A stretch of DNA of 64,000 nt from Variovorax sp. UMC13 (GTDB lineage Bacteria; Pseudomonadota; Gammaproteobacteria; Burkholderiales; Burkholderiaceae_C), in the NCBI RefSeq assembly GCF_014170375.1, contig NZ_LZZW01000040.1, forward strand, positions 62,001 through 126,000. Reading direction: 5' to 3'. The notes under the pieces were generated by a model. That model saw only the letters and a list, made by a program, of their open reading frames with translations, was not told the origin of the DNA and did no database searches. A program made the translations under genes and the position numbers. Below, in pieces: positions 8,430 to 16,361 of this stretch (its first letter is position 1; every line of letters begins with the position of its first letter).

Positions 8430-9350
8430 ATGCACACTGCCACTCCCCCCGCGCGCCTGATGCGCTTCACCCGGACCGCATCGGTGCTGGCCGGCCTGGC
8501 GATGCTCGCCGCCTGCCAGACCACCGACATGCAGATGGGCGCCCAGGGCGCCAAGACCGTCGCCACCGGCGCGGCCGCGGGCGACGCCACGGCCAACGCC
8601 CACAGCGCGCTCGAGAAGTGCGACTCGCCGCTGGGCACGGTCTCGCTGATCGAGAACCAGTCGGCCGGCTGGTACACGATCCTGCGCAACGAATACAAGC
8701 TGCCACCCACCGCCAACCTGCTGCGCCTGCTGATCCAGCAATCGAACTGCTTCGTGGTGGTCGAGCGCGGCGCGGCCGGCATGAACGCGATGACGCGCGA
8801 GCGCGCACTGATGCAGTCGGGCGAGATGCGCCAGGGCAGCAATTTCGGCGGCGGCCAGATGGTGGCCTCCGACTACGGCCTGTCACCCGAGATCGTGTTC
8901 AACAACAACAATGCCGGCGGCATGGGCGCGTCGCTCGGCGGCCTGGTCGGGGGCCGCTACGGCGGCGTGCTCGCGGCCGTGGGCGGCAACCTGCAGACCA
9001 AGGAAGCCAGCACGCTGCTGACGCTGATCGACAACCGCTCGGGCGTGCAGGTCGCGGCCTCGGAAGGCAGCGCCTCCAAGACCGACTTCGGCGGCTTCGG
9101 CCAGCTCTTCGGCGGCACCGCCGCGGGCGGCCTGGGCGGCTACACCAACACCGCGCAGGGCAAGGTGATCAGCGCGGCCTTCATGGACGCCTTCAACCAG
9201 ATGGTGGTGGCGCTGCGCAACTACAAGGCGCAGTCGGTCCGGGGCCAGGGCCTGGGCGGCGGCGGCCGGCTGGGCGTGGACGGCGCCGCGGCGCCGTCGC
9301 AGACCTCGGCACCAGGGGCCACGCGCAATTCCACGCGCAAGAAAAAATGA
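8430..9350 (+). CDS. CsgG/HfaB-family outer-membrane lipoprotein
   Basis: A 306-residue lipoprotein with a lipoprotein signal (RFTRTASVLAGLAMLAAC, lipobox LAAC). The body carries the CsgG/HfaB-type pattern (PLGTVSLIENQSAGWY, then CFVVVERG ... MTRERALMQSGEMRQG), a glycine-rich stretch, the strand LLTLIDNRSGVQVAASEG, and a basic C-terminus ending RKKK. CsgG-type proteins form secretion pores or anchor surface structures. No curli or holdfast genes lie nearby, so the cargo is unknown. An alternative ATG at 8460 gives a more compact signal peptide. A strong terminator follows at 9382. Confidence 0.8.
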   Translation: MHTATPPARLMRFTRTASVLAGLAMLAACQTTDMQMGAQGAKTVATGAAAGDATANAHSALEKCDSPLGTVSLIENQSAGWYTILRNEYKLPPTANLLRLLIQQSNCFVVVERGAAGMNAMTRERALMQSGEMRQGSNFGGGQMVASDYGLSPEIVFNNNNAGGMGASLGGLVGGRYGGVLAAVGGNLQTKEASTLLTLIDNRSGVQVAASEGSASKTDFGGFGQLFGGTAAGGLGGYTNTAQGKVISAAFMDAFNQMVVALRNYKAQSVRGQGLGGGGRLGVDGAAAPSQTSAPGATRNSTRKKK

Positions 9351-9381
9351 GCGCGTGATCGGCATCCGCCGTCAAAACACG

Positions 9382-9416
9382 AAGCCCGGCCGCTTGCGAG
9401 AGCGCCGGGCTTTTTT
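9382..9416 (+). terminator. Rho-independent terminator after the CsgG-like gene
   Basis: AAGCCCGGC at 9382-9390 pairs with GCCGGGCTT at 9404-9412, with a 13-base loop and a run of six T starting at 9411. It lies 31 bases past the stop. Twenty consecutive bases (9396-9415) recur at 16342-16361. Confidence 0.85.
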
Positions 9417-9820
9417 CATGGCGAGCGACTGGGTGGCGCCCATCGACGTGTGCTGCAGGATCACTGCGCCGTCGTTCCGCTACATCGGTCCCGCTGCGCC
9501 CAGGCCCTGACTCTGCCCACCGCGTCGCTGCAGGGTCGCACCGATGCCACTCCTGCGCGCCAGGAGCCGGGGTCAGGCAGAACGCTTCGTTCAAAGGCTA
9601 CGGCGCCCCCAGAACTCGGCGTCAGCGCCCGCGTGATCACGCCGATCTCGGGCAAGCGCCGTCAAATCGAACACCGCCTATAAATTAGTTTGACTAATGG
9701 TCAGAGAACTATAAATGGTTTTTTCTTTGACTCAAACAAACCAATAATTTCGACGTCAACAGTTGAATCCCGTTCGAGCGACGCTTCGACGCTCCCACAT
9801 CTCGTTCCAAAAAAGAGTCA
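9417..9820. other. Gene-free leader of the D-serine/M81 cassette
   Basis: About 400 bases with no gene I can support. The left part (9420-9660) is GC-rich with only short unconvincing frames. From about 9665 to 9820 the sequence turns markedly AT-rich, unlike the flanks, as expected for a promoter on transferred DNA. It holds TTAGT-TTG-ACTAA (9685-9697) overlapping TGAC-TAATG-GTCA (9691-9703), two nested dyads that are good operator candidates for the cassette. Confidence 0.6.
9685..9703. promoter_or_regulatory. Nested dyads, candidate operator of the cassette
   Basis: TTAGT and ACTAA are perfect inverted repeats around TTG, and the overlapping TGAC...GTCA forms a second symmetric element. 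They lie about 120 bases before the first gene of the cassette. Binding by the cassette's own LysR protein is inference. Confidence 0.4.
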
Positions 9821-11320
9821 ATGAATTCCACGCATTTCAATGTTGCTGTCGCGAGCTTTGAATTCGAAGGCAACGACTTTTCCCCCAAAATTTGCGGCCC
9901 TCGCGAATTCGCCCTGTTCCTGGAAAAGGCCGAGGTGATCCCCGGGATCGCTGCGAGTCCGCTCGCCCTCACGGGTGGCATCGAGACGCTGCAAGAGAGC
10001 GCTTCCGTCGGCGTCATCCCCATTCTCGCGACGCAAGGCGGGTCCGGTGGCACCGTCGACAGAAGCTTCTTCGAGCATGTCGTCGACAAGATCATCCAGG
10101 GCCTGAAAGATATCGGACCTGTGGAGGGTATTTATCTTGCCCTGCACGGCGCAATGACGTCGCCCGGCTATCCGGACGCAGAAGGCGAACTGCTTCGTCG
10201 CGTTCGTGAGGCTGTCGGTGACAAGCCCATCATTGCCGTGAGTCTCGACCTGCATGCCAATGTCACCGCGCAAATGATCGAGCACGCGTCGATTCTTGTC
10301 GGCTACGAAAACTACCCCCACGATGACGCGTACACCACAGGAAAGAAGGCCTGCCGGCTGTTGCTGCGCGCGCTCGTCGGTGAACTGCGGCCCGTGATGT
10401 CCATGGTGCGGCTCAAGATGTTGATCCCGGTGGTTGGCGGATCGACGCTCGTGCCGGGCGCGCCGCTGCAGCAAGTCAAGGCGTTGGCGAGAAAGCTCGA
10501 ACGCGATGGCGTCGAATCCATCAGCTACTTCACCTGTCAGCCGTGGCTGGACGACGACCGCGCGAGCAATGTGGTGGTCGCCATCGCAGACCAGAAGATG
10601 GACCTTGCGAAAGCGGCCGCGGAAACGGTCGCCCGCGATTTCTGGGCGCGCCGTGAAGCCTTCGTCCTGCCGCTCCTGCCGATCGACGACGCCATCTCGC
10701 GCGCCCTCGCTGCCGAGGTGAAGCCATGTGTGTTGGCCGACACCGGTGACAGCGTCGGCGCAGGCGCCGCAGGCGATGCCTCATTCGTTCTTGCGCATCT
10801 GATGGCGCAGGCGGGGGAAGCGAAGTGCGCCCTCTCCTTGGTCGACGCCGAGGTGGCGAGCCTGGCAACGGCCGCAGGCGTCGGCGCCACGGTGTCTGTC
10901 GCCGTCGGGTTCAAGCTCGACGGCAGGCACGGGGCGCCGCTCTGCATCACCGCCAAGGTGGTGACTGTCCACTCCGGCGAATTCACCTATCTGGCCGGCC
11001 CGTCCGCGGGCACGACGGGCTACATGGGGCCTTGCGCCGTTCTGCAGGTTCGCAACATCTTCGTCCTCGTGACGACCCATGGCACCTACGAGTATGCGGA
11101 CGAGCAGTTTCGAGCGGTTGGCATCGACAGCGCCGGAATGGACATCGTGGTGCTGAAGAACGGCATGAATTTCCGGAATCTTCTCGCAGAAGGGGCCTCA
11201 TGGTTCCTGATCGACAGCGTCGGCTCATCGTCTTCCAATCTTGCCGCGCTTCCCTGGAAGAACAAGGTCACGCCGTTCTGGCCTCGCGACACAGACATTT
11301 CCGAACCGTTCACCTGCTGA
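9821..11320 (+). CDS. M81-family metallopeptidase (MlrC / microcystinase C type)
   Basis: A 499-residue cytoplasmic enzyme matching the MlrC family over its full length. Visible landmarks are the N-terminal strand VAVASFEFEGNDF, the LALHGAM motif followed by DAEGELLRRVR, the DLHANVT motif and ENYPHDDAYTTG, together a set of His/Asp residues expected to bind zinc, and the C-terminal half with DTGDSVGAGAAGDASF. MlrC hydrolyses short linear peptides derived from microcystin. Many family members sit beside transporters and amino acid enzymes and probably act on small peptides or amides. Here the neighbours suggest a substrate that releases D-serine or a related beta-hydroxy D-amino acid (inference). 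AAGAG near 9812 precedes the ATG. Confidence 0.85.
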   Translation: MNSTHFNVAVASFEFEGNDFSPKICGPREFALFLEKAEVIPGIAASPLALTGGIETLQESASVGVIPILATQGGSGGTVDRSFFEHVVDKIIQGLKDIGPVEGIYLALHGAMTSPGYPDAEGELLRRVREAVGDKPIIAVSLDLHANVTAQMIEHASILVGYENYPHDDAYTTGKKACRLLLRALVGELRPVMSMVRLKMLIPVVGGSTLVPGAPLQQVKALARKLERDGVESISYFTCQPWLDDDRASNVVVAIADQKMDLAKAAAETVARDFWARREAFVLPLLPIDDAISRALAAEVKPCVLADTGDSVGAGAAGDASFVLAHLMAQAGEAKCALSLVDAEVASLATAAGVGATVSVAVGFKLDGRHGAPLCITAKVVTVHSGEFTYLAGPSAGTTGYMGPCAVLQVRNIFVLVTTHGTYEYADEQFRAVGIDSAGMDIVVLKNGMNFRNLLAEGASWFLIDSVGSSSSNLAALPWKNKVTPFWPRDTDISEPFTC

Positions 11321-11366
11321 ACACGCGCCAACTCCCAACCCCTCAAAGAACGAAGCAGAGACAAAC

Positions 11367-12671
11367 ATGACGTCAGAAGATGCACTCTACAAACGCGTAA
11401 CCTTGCGGCTGATCCCGTTCCTCGTCCTCCTGTATCTGGTCGCGTACATCGACCGATCGGTCCTGGCATTCGCCAAGCTCCAGATGAACGTCGACGTGGG
11501 GATCAGCGATGCGGCCTACGGCCTGGGGGCAGGCCTTTTCTTCCTTGGCTACATCGCTTTCGAAATTCCCAGCAACCTCATCCTGACACGCGTGGGCGCC
11601 CGGAAGTGGTTTGCCCGGATTCTGTTCACGTGGGGGTGCATCACTGCCGCGATGGCACTGATTCAAAGTCCGACCAGCTTCTACTGGTTCCGATTTCTGC
11701 TGGGTGCGGCGGAAGCCGGCTTCTACCCTGGCGTTCTGTACTACCTCACGCTTTGGTACCCCGCCCAGCGGCGCGGAAAAATCTACGGTCTCTTCGCTTT
11801 CGCCCAACCCCTCGCACCCATGCTCGCGGGCCCGCTGGCGGGTGCACTGCTCGGCATGAATGGCCTGGGGGGTCTTCAAGGATGGCAATGGGTCTTCATC
11901 GTGTGCGGCGTTCCAGCGGTTCTGCTTGTCATCCCGACGCTCAAGCTTCTGCCCGATACACCGTCTGACGCCAAGTGGCTGACCAAGGAAGAGGCGGAGA
12001 TCCTCAACCGCGAAGTCAAGAAGGACGCGGACAGAATCCGCTCGAAGGAAGCAAGCCACAGTCTTCTGGGCACGCTGAAGGATTCGCGCGTCTTGATGCT
12101 TGCCTTTGCCTACGTGCCAATTCCGTTGGCAATCTACGGCCTGTCCCTGTGGCTCCCCACGCTCATCAAAGGGTTTGCAGTGACCGACCTGACGACCGGG
12201 TTCCTGTCGGCCGTCCCCTTCCTTTTCGGTGTGATCGGCTTGCTGGTGATTCCACGCAGTTCCGACAAGCGGAACGAGCGCCACTTTCACATCATCGGAT
12301 GCTCCCTTGTTGGCATCCTGGGGCTGCTGGGCGCGGCGTTCTTTTCCTCACTCGCGATGCAACTCTTTTGCCTCTGCTTCGTGGGGTTCAGCCTGTACTC
12401 GGCATCTGCCGTGCTGTGGACCCTCCCCGGCCGCTTTCTCACCGGTGCGGGTGCGGCAGCGGGTCTGGCCGCCATCAATTCGATTGGCAATCTGGGCGGA
12501 TACCTCGGTCCCTTTGGCATCGGCCTGATCAAGGAGCGCACCGGCAGCCTGGCCTACGGGTTGGTGTACATGGCAGGCGGGATGCTGCTCACGATTGTTC
12601 TCGTGCTGATTCTGCGAATGAAGGAACGCGCAGAGTCCCCCTCCCCGCTGGCCTGCGCCAGTGCCCGATAA
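11367..12671 (+). CDS. MFS transporter, anion:cation symporter family
   Basis: A 434-residue protein with twelve predicted membrane segments and the features of the ACS family (phthalate/tartrate/glucarate transporters): AYIDRSVLAFAKLQM in the first helix, YIAFEIPSNLIL in the second, and GAAEAGFYPGVLYYLTLWYP in the fourth. The central loop after helix 6 is charged. It starts 46 bases after the M81 peptidase and precedes the aldolase by 36 bases, so it is within one operon and presumably imports the carboxylated substrate the neighbouring enzymes degrade. Confidence 0.92.
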   Translation: MTSEDALYKRVTLRLIPFLVLLYLVAYIDRSVLAFAKLQMNVDVGISDAAYGLGAGLFFLGYIAFEIPSNLILTRVGARKWFARILFTWGCITAAMALIQSPTSFYWFRFLLGAAEAGFYPGVLYYLTLWYPAQRRGKIYGLFAFAQPLAPMLAGPLAGALLGMNGLGGLQGWQWVFIVCGVPAVLLVIPTLKLLPDTPSDAKWLTKEEAEILNREVKKDADRIRSKEASHSLLGTLKDSRVLMLAFAYVPIPLAIYGLSLWLPTLIKGFAVTDLTTGFLSAVPFLFGVIGLLVIPRSSDKRNERHFHIIGCSLVGILGLLGAAFFSSLAMQLFCLCFVGFSLYSASAVLWTLPGRFLTGAGAAAGLAAINSIGNLGGYLGPFGIGLIKERTGSLAYGLVYMAGGMLLTIVLVLILRMKERAESPSPLACASAR

Positions 12672-12707
12672 AAGTCGAACACAAAAGTCGAACATTCTGG
12701 AACTGCG

Positions 12708-13481
12708 ATGCCCACTACGCCCCCCCTGTTGTCTGAAGATTTCTGCGCGGTCTCCGACAGCGTCGCCCAAATCTATTTGGCTCCCCCGATCCGTCGCCTG
12801 CGCGAGCAGTTGGCCGTGGCGCTCCGTGCAGCGGCGATGCACGGGCTGGCTGAAGGCGTGTGCAACCACTTCAGCGTCGCACTCCCGCAGGACGGTGACA
12901 AGTTTCTGCTCAACCCGCGTGGATTGATGTGGCAGGAGATCCAGGCGGACGACATCCTCCTGGTGGATGGAAACGGCGAGAAGCTGGTCGGCCGCCACAG
13001 TGTGGAACCGTCGGCGATGTTCATCCACGCGGCCATGCATCGCGTGGCCAGGAAGCAGGTGGTGCTCCACAGCCATGCGCCGTTCGCCACCACATTGAGC
13101 CTGACGGAGCAATGTGCCTTGGACACCACGCTCTCGCAGAACGCCATGCGGTTCCATGGGCGCATCTCGAGTGACCCACTTTTCAACGGTCTCGCACTGG
13201 ACCATGCGGAAGGGCAGCGCATTGCCGGCGCCACCCAGGGGGCCGACGTCGTCTTCCTGGCGAACCACGGCGTGATCGTGTGCGGGGATCGCCTGGACTA
13301 CGCCTACGACGATCTCTATTACCTGGAACGCGCCTGCCAGCTTGAAGTTCAGGCCAGGGCGATGGGGGTGCCGACGCGTTCGGTCAACGTTGAACTGGTG
13401 GCCATCACCGCGGCTCAACTACAGGGCGAGCGCCTTCAGTCCGAGCTGTTCTTTCAGGCCCTCGAGCGCACCGTCAAGTAG
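12708..13481 (+). CDS. Class II aldolase/adducin-family protein
   Basis: A 257-residue protein with the class II aldolase fold: N-terminal GLAEGVCNHFSVALP, LLNPRGLMWQEI, then zinc-binding histidines in LHSHAPFATTL and in FLANHGVIVCG. It resembles the decarboxylating/fuculose-type members that fit between AraD and the uncharacterised adducin-like enzymes. Its role may be to cleave or epimerise a hydroxy-acid made by, or feeding into, the D-serine dehydratase 11 bases downstream. The substrate is not deducible from sequence. Confidence 0.87.
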   Translation: MPTTPPLLSEDFCAVSDSVAQIYLAPPIRRLREQLAVALRAAAMHGLAEGVCNHFSVALPQDGDKFLLNPRGLMWQEIQADDILLVDGNGEKLVGRHSVEPSAMFIHAAMHRVARKQVVLHSHAPFATTLSLTEQCALDTTLSQNAMRFHGRISSDPLFNGLALDHAEGQRIAGATQGADVVFLANHGVIVCGDRLDYAYDDLYYLERACQLEVQARAMGVPTRSVNVELVAITAAQLQGERLQSELFFQALERTVK

Positions 13482-13492
13482 GCCCGAACGAC

Positions 13493-14890
13493 ATGGATGC
13501 AGTCAAAGATCGCAACGTTACTGAAATTTCCTGTGGGAAGGTCGTGCATGGAAAAACCCTCGAAGCTTGGGTCGATTCCCATCCCTTGATGCGAGAGGTG
13601 GTCAAGGGCGAGCCTGTGCTTTGGCTCAATCCCAACATGGTCGCATTCACGCAGGCACGCGCCGATATCGAGCTGACATACGAGGACCTGGCCGACGCAG
13701 AGGCGCGCCTGCAGCGTTTCGCGCCGTATCTGGCGAGCGTTTTCCCCGAAGTGAGCGAAGCTGCAGGCCTCATCGAATCCGAAGTCCGCGAGATTCCCAA
13801 ACTCGCGACGGAGATCGCTCGCCGCTACAACGTGGAGGTGCCCAAGCGGCTGCTGATGAAGCTCGACAGCCACCTTCCCATTTCCGGCTCGGTGAAGGCG
13901 CGTGGAGGCATCTACGAAGTGCTTTGCCACGGCGAGAAACTGGCGCAGATGGCAGGATTGCTTTCGGAGGGGGACAGCTATGTGAAGCTGGCCGAGCCCT
14001 CGGTCAAGGACCTTTTTTCCCGTCATGGCGTGGTTGTCGGCTCCACCGGCAACCTGGGCCTGTCGATCGGGATCGCTGCCTCGACGCTTGGCTTTGCCAC
14101 GACGGTTCACATGTCGGATGACGCTCGCGCCTGGAAAAAAGCCAAGCTGCGCTCGCACGGTGTCAATGTGGTCGAGCATGCGGGAGACTACGGCGTGGCC
14201 GTCGAGAACGGCCGCAAGGAAAGCGAGCGCGATGCAGCAAGCTATTTTGTCGACGATGAGAATTCCCGCACGCTGTTCCTCGGCTATGCCGTCGGCGGGT
14301 GGCGACTTAAGCAGCAACTGGAGGCGATGGGCGTTGCCGTGACGGCGGAATCGCCGCTCGTTGTCTACCTTCCCTGCGGCGTCGGGGGTGGCCCTGGCGG
14401 CATTTCCTTCGGGCTCAAACAGGCTTTCGGGGACAACGTCCACTGTGTTTTCGCGGAGCCGACGCAGTCGCCCTGCATGCTCCTCGGGATGTACACAGGC
14501 CTTCACGATGAGGTCGCCATCGGCGATTTCGGCATCAGCAATCACACCGCCGCGGACGGGCTCGCCGTGGGGCGGCCATCGGGTTTCGTCGGGCGTGCCA
14601 TGCACCGCATGATCAGCGCTGTCTACTCGCTGACCGATGACGAGATGTTTGCGCTGGTGTACATGGCGCAGTCGAGCGAGGGCATCCGGCTGGAGCCGTC
14701 CGCAGTGGCGGGCGCCCCAGGTTTCGCCCGGCTCCATGCGCATTCCCAGTGCCTGGGGATTTCTCCAAGCGCATGGCGCAACGCGACGCATCTCATCTGG
14801 GCCACGGGCGGCGGCATGGTCCCGAAGGAAGAATACGAGACGTACCTCGCTGAAGGCGCGCGTGTGCATGCCGTGGCGCCAGGCGCCTAG
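13493..14890 (+). CDS. dsdA: D-serine dehydratase (D-serine ammonia-lyase)
   Basis: A 465-residue PLP enzyme that converts D-serine to pyruvate and ammonia. It matches E. coli DsdA throughout: the PLP-lysine motif SGSVKARGGIYEVL (Lys135 by my count), the phosphate-binding STGNLGLSIG, AWKKAKLRSHG, DDENSRTLFLGY, YLPCGVGGGPGG, FAEPTQSPCMLLG, and TAADGLAVGR. Its length is slightly above the usual 440 because of an N-terminal extension. The cassette context (M81 peptidase, aldolase, MFS carrier, LysR) differs from the enterobacterial dsdXA/dsdC arrangement, so related substrates such as D-threonine or 3-hydroxyaspartate are possible. Confidence 0.93.
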   Translation: MDAVKDRNVTEISCGKVVHGKTLEAWVDSHPLMREVVKGEPVLWLNPNMVAFTQARADIELTYEDLADAEARLQRFAPYLASVFPEVSEAAGLIESEVREIPKLATEIARRYNVEVPKRLLMKLDSHLPISGSVKARGGIYEVLCHGEKLAQMAGLLSEGDSYVKLAEPSVKDLFSRHGVVVGSTGNLGLSIGIAASTLGFATTVHMSDDARAWKKAKLRSHGVNVVEHAGDYGVAVENGRKESERDAASYFVDDENSRTLFLGYAVGGWRLKQQLEAMGVAVTAESPLVVYLPCGVGGGPGGISFGLKQAFGDNVHCVFAEPTQSPCMLLGMYTGLHDEVAIGDFGISNHTAADGLAVGRPSGFVGRAMHRMISAVYSLTDDEMFALVYMAQSSEGIRLEPSAVAGAPGFARLHAHSQCLGISPSAWRNATHLIWATGGGMVPKEEYETYLAEGARVHAVAPGA

Positions 14891-15264
14891 ACGCTCGGCA
14901 AGGTTGGCGCTGTGGGTTGCGGTCTCATCGACCGCGCCTCTCTTGCTCACGCGTTGATCGGTGGATCCCTGGCTTCCATGCCTCGCGCCGATCAGCGCCT
15001 GCTGGGTGGTGTTGGCGCTGTCGCCTGCGCACGCTGCTCCTCGTGCATGGCCACGGCGCTGTGGACCGGTTCGTCGCCCGGCTCGCCCCAGCGGCCACTC
15101 GGACCCAGCGGGTACATCCTGCCTGCAGAAGCTGAGGCAAACTGTTGTCGGCAACGGGCCGACCCAAGCGCCATCGCTGCGGCCTGACGTTTCGACCAAC
15201 AGCCGCCACGAAGCCCGGGCTCGATCCCAAACCCCTCCTTCCATTCACAGTCTGTGGTCGATTC
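14891..15264. other. Unassigned 374-base interval between dsdA and lysR
   Basis: No frame here looks like a protein: the longest forward frame (14912-15187) has no recognisable motif and the reverse frames run on antisense into the lysR gene. No convincing hairpin-plus-T-run terminator was seen. The last part (from about 15180) should hold the promoter of the LysR gene. Confidence 0.5.
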
Positions 15265-16215
15265 ATGAGCATGCTTTCTTCGTCCATGATGGTGTGGCTG
15301 CGGAGCTTCGAGGCGGCCGCCCGGCATGCCAACTTCACCCGCGCAGCAGCGGAGCTTTGCGTTTCGCAAGGCGCGATCAGCCAGCAGGTGAAAAACTTGG
15401 AGGGCGCCCTGCGGCGCCCTCTTTTTGTACGCGCCTCCCGTTCACTTTCCTTGACCCCCGAAGGAGAGCGACTGTATGCCGTGGCGCACGACTCCTTTCG
15501 TTCGCTGGACCTCACGCTTTCCCAGCTTCGCGCCAGCCAGAACCGTGAAGAAGTCACTCTGAGCTGCTCCCCATCCTTTGCCATGGTGTGGCTCACCCCG
15601 CGGCTGGGCAACTTCTTTCGAACCTGTCCCGGCACCCATCTGAAGATTCAGGGGGAGTTTCACCGGCTCGACCTGCTGCAACTTCATCGGCAGGGGCTCA
15701 ATGCAGCCGTGCGATACGACCTCGGCCGCTACGAGGACCTGGAAGCCAAGCCATTTCTGGACGAATGGCTTTTGCCCGTCGCCAGTCCGAAGTTTCTGGA
15801 ACAGCATCCAGAGCTGAAGACACCGGCGCAGCTCAAGCCGCAATGGCTACTGCACGACAGCAGCCCATGGGTTGGTGCCGGCGAATACGAGGAATGGGAA
15901 TTCTGGCTCGAGCAAGCGGAGGTCGGCATTGGCGAGCTGGAGCTCGGAAACACCTTCAATCTTTCTCTGCTCGCGCTTGCTGCCGCTGCCAATGGCCAGG
16001 GAGTCGCCATGGGGCGGGCTGCATTGGTTCTCGATGACCTGGTGTCCGGCCGTTTGATCGACATCTTCAAGCTCAGCGTACCTTCTGTCGCCTCCTATGC
16101 CTTCATCACGCCACCCGACGCTGACGATTCAGTTCAGAAGGTCGAGATGTGGCTGCAACATGAGGCGCGGGAGTTCAGAGATTCCTGTCGGTACCATCTA
16201 CCGCACCTCAAGTAG
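15265..16215 (+). CDS. LysR-family regulator of the DsdC/GcvA type
   Basis: A 316-residue regulator. The N-terminal HTH (WLRSFEAAARHANFTRAAAEL, then SQGAISQQVKNLEGAL) belongs to the GcvA/DsdC subgroup, and an effector-binding domain follows. DsdC activates dsdXA in enterobacteria, and this protein lies 374 bases downstream of dsdA in the same direction, so control of the cassette by D-serine is likely but inferred. The ATG at 15265 (MSMLSSSMMVWLRS) places the HTH at its usual distance. The gene ends directly before an orphan coding tail. Confidence 0.88.
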   Translation: MSMLSSSMMVWLRSFEAAARHANFTRAAAELCVSQGAISQQVKNLEGALRRPLFVRASRSLSLTPEGERLYAVAHDSFRSLDLTLSQLRASQNREEVTLSCSPSFAMVWLTPRLGNFFRTCPGTHLKIQGEFHRLDLLQLHRQGLNAAVRYDLGRYEDLEAKPFLDEWLLPVASPKFLEQHPELKTPAQLKPQWLLHDSSPWVGAGEYEEWEFWLEQAEVGIGELELGNTFNLSLLALAAAANGQGVAMGRAALVLDDLVSGRLIDIFKLSVPSVASYAFITPPDADDSVQKVEMWLQHEAREFRDSCRYHLPHLK

Positions 16216-16304
16216 ATCCTGCGAGTGACCCGCTGCGCGCGGGCGACAGCTTGCCGCGCACAACGCCGCCCGCCACGCGCGCGACCAACCGCAAGAAGAA
16301 ATGA
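16216..16304 (+). pseudogene. Orphan 3' coding tail ending RKKK, resembling the CsgG-like gene's end
   Basis: In the frame ending at TGA 16302-16304 the translation reads LRAGDSLPRTTPPATRATNRKKK. This looks like the last residues of a real protein and resembles the C-terminus of the lipoprotein gene at 8430-9350 (GATRNSTRKKK). It has no start or upstream body. It is followed, as in the intact gene, by a terminator sharing 20 identical bases. I read it as the remnant of a gene truncated by the inserted cassette. The short length makes this uncertain. Confidence 0.45.
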
Positions 16305-16329
16305 CCGGCGCGCCGCGCTGACGATCCTG

Positions 16330-16361
16330 GCCCGGCGGCTCGCGAGAGCGCCGGGCTTTTT
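16330..16361 (+). terminator. Terminator copy between the cassette and metR
   Basis: GCCCGGCG (16330-16337) pairs with CGCCGGGC (16349-16356), followed by five T. Positions 16342-16361 are identical to 9396-9415. It lies at the convergent border with metR. Confidence 0.75.

Noticed and set aside
13493..14890. Diaminopropionate ammonia-lyase or threonine synthase as identity of the PLP enzyme
   Set aside because: The SGSVKARGG, AWKKAKLRSHG and TAADGLAVGR motifs are those of D-serine dehydratase.
14925..15635. 236-codon reverse frame across the dsdA-lysR gap
   Set aside because: It runs antisense into the lysR gene and contains no domain; the gap part is low-complexity.
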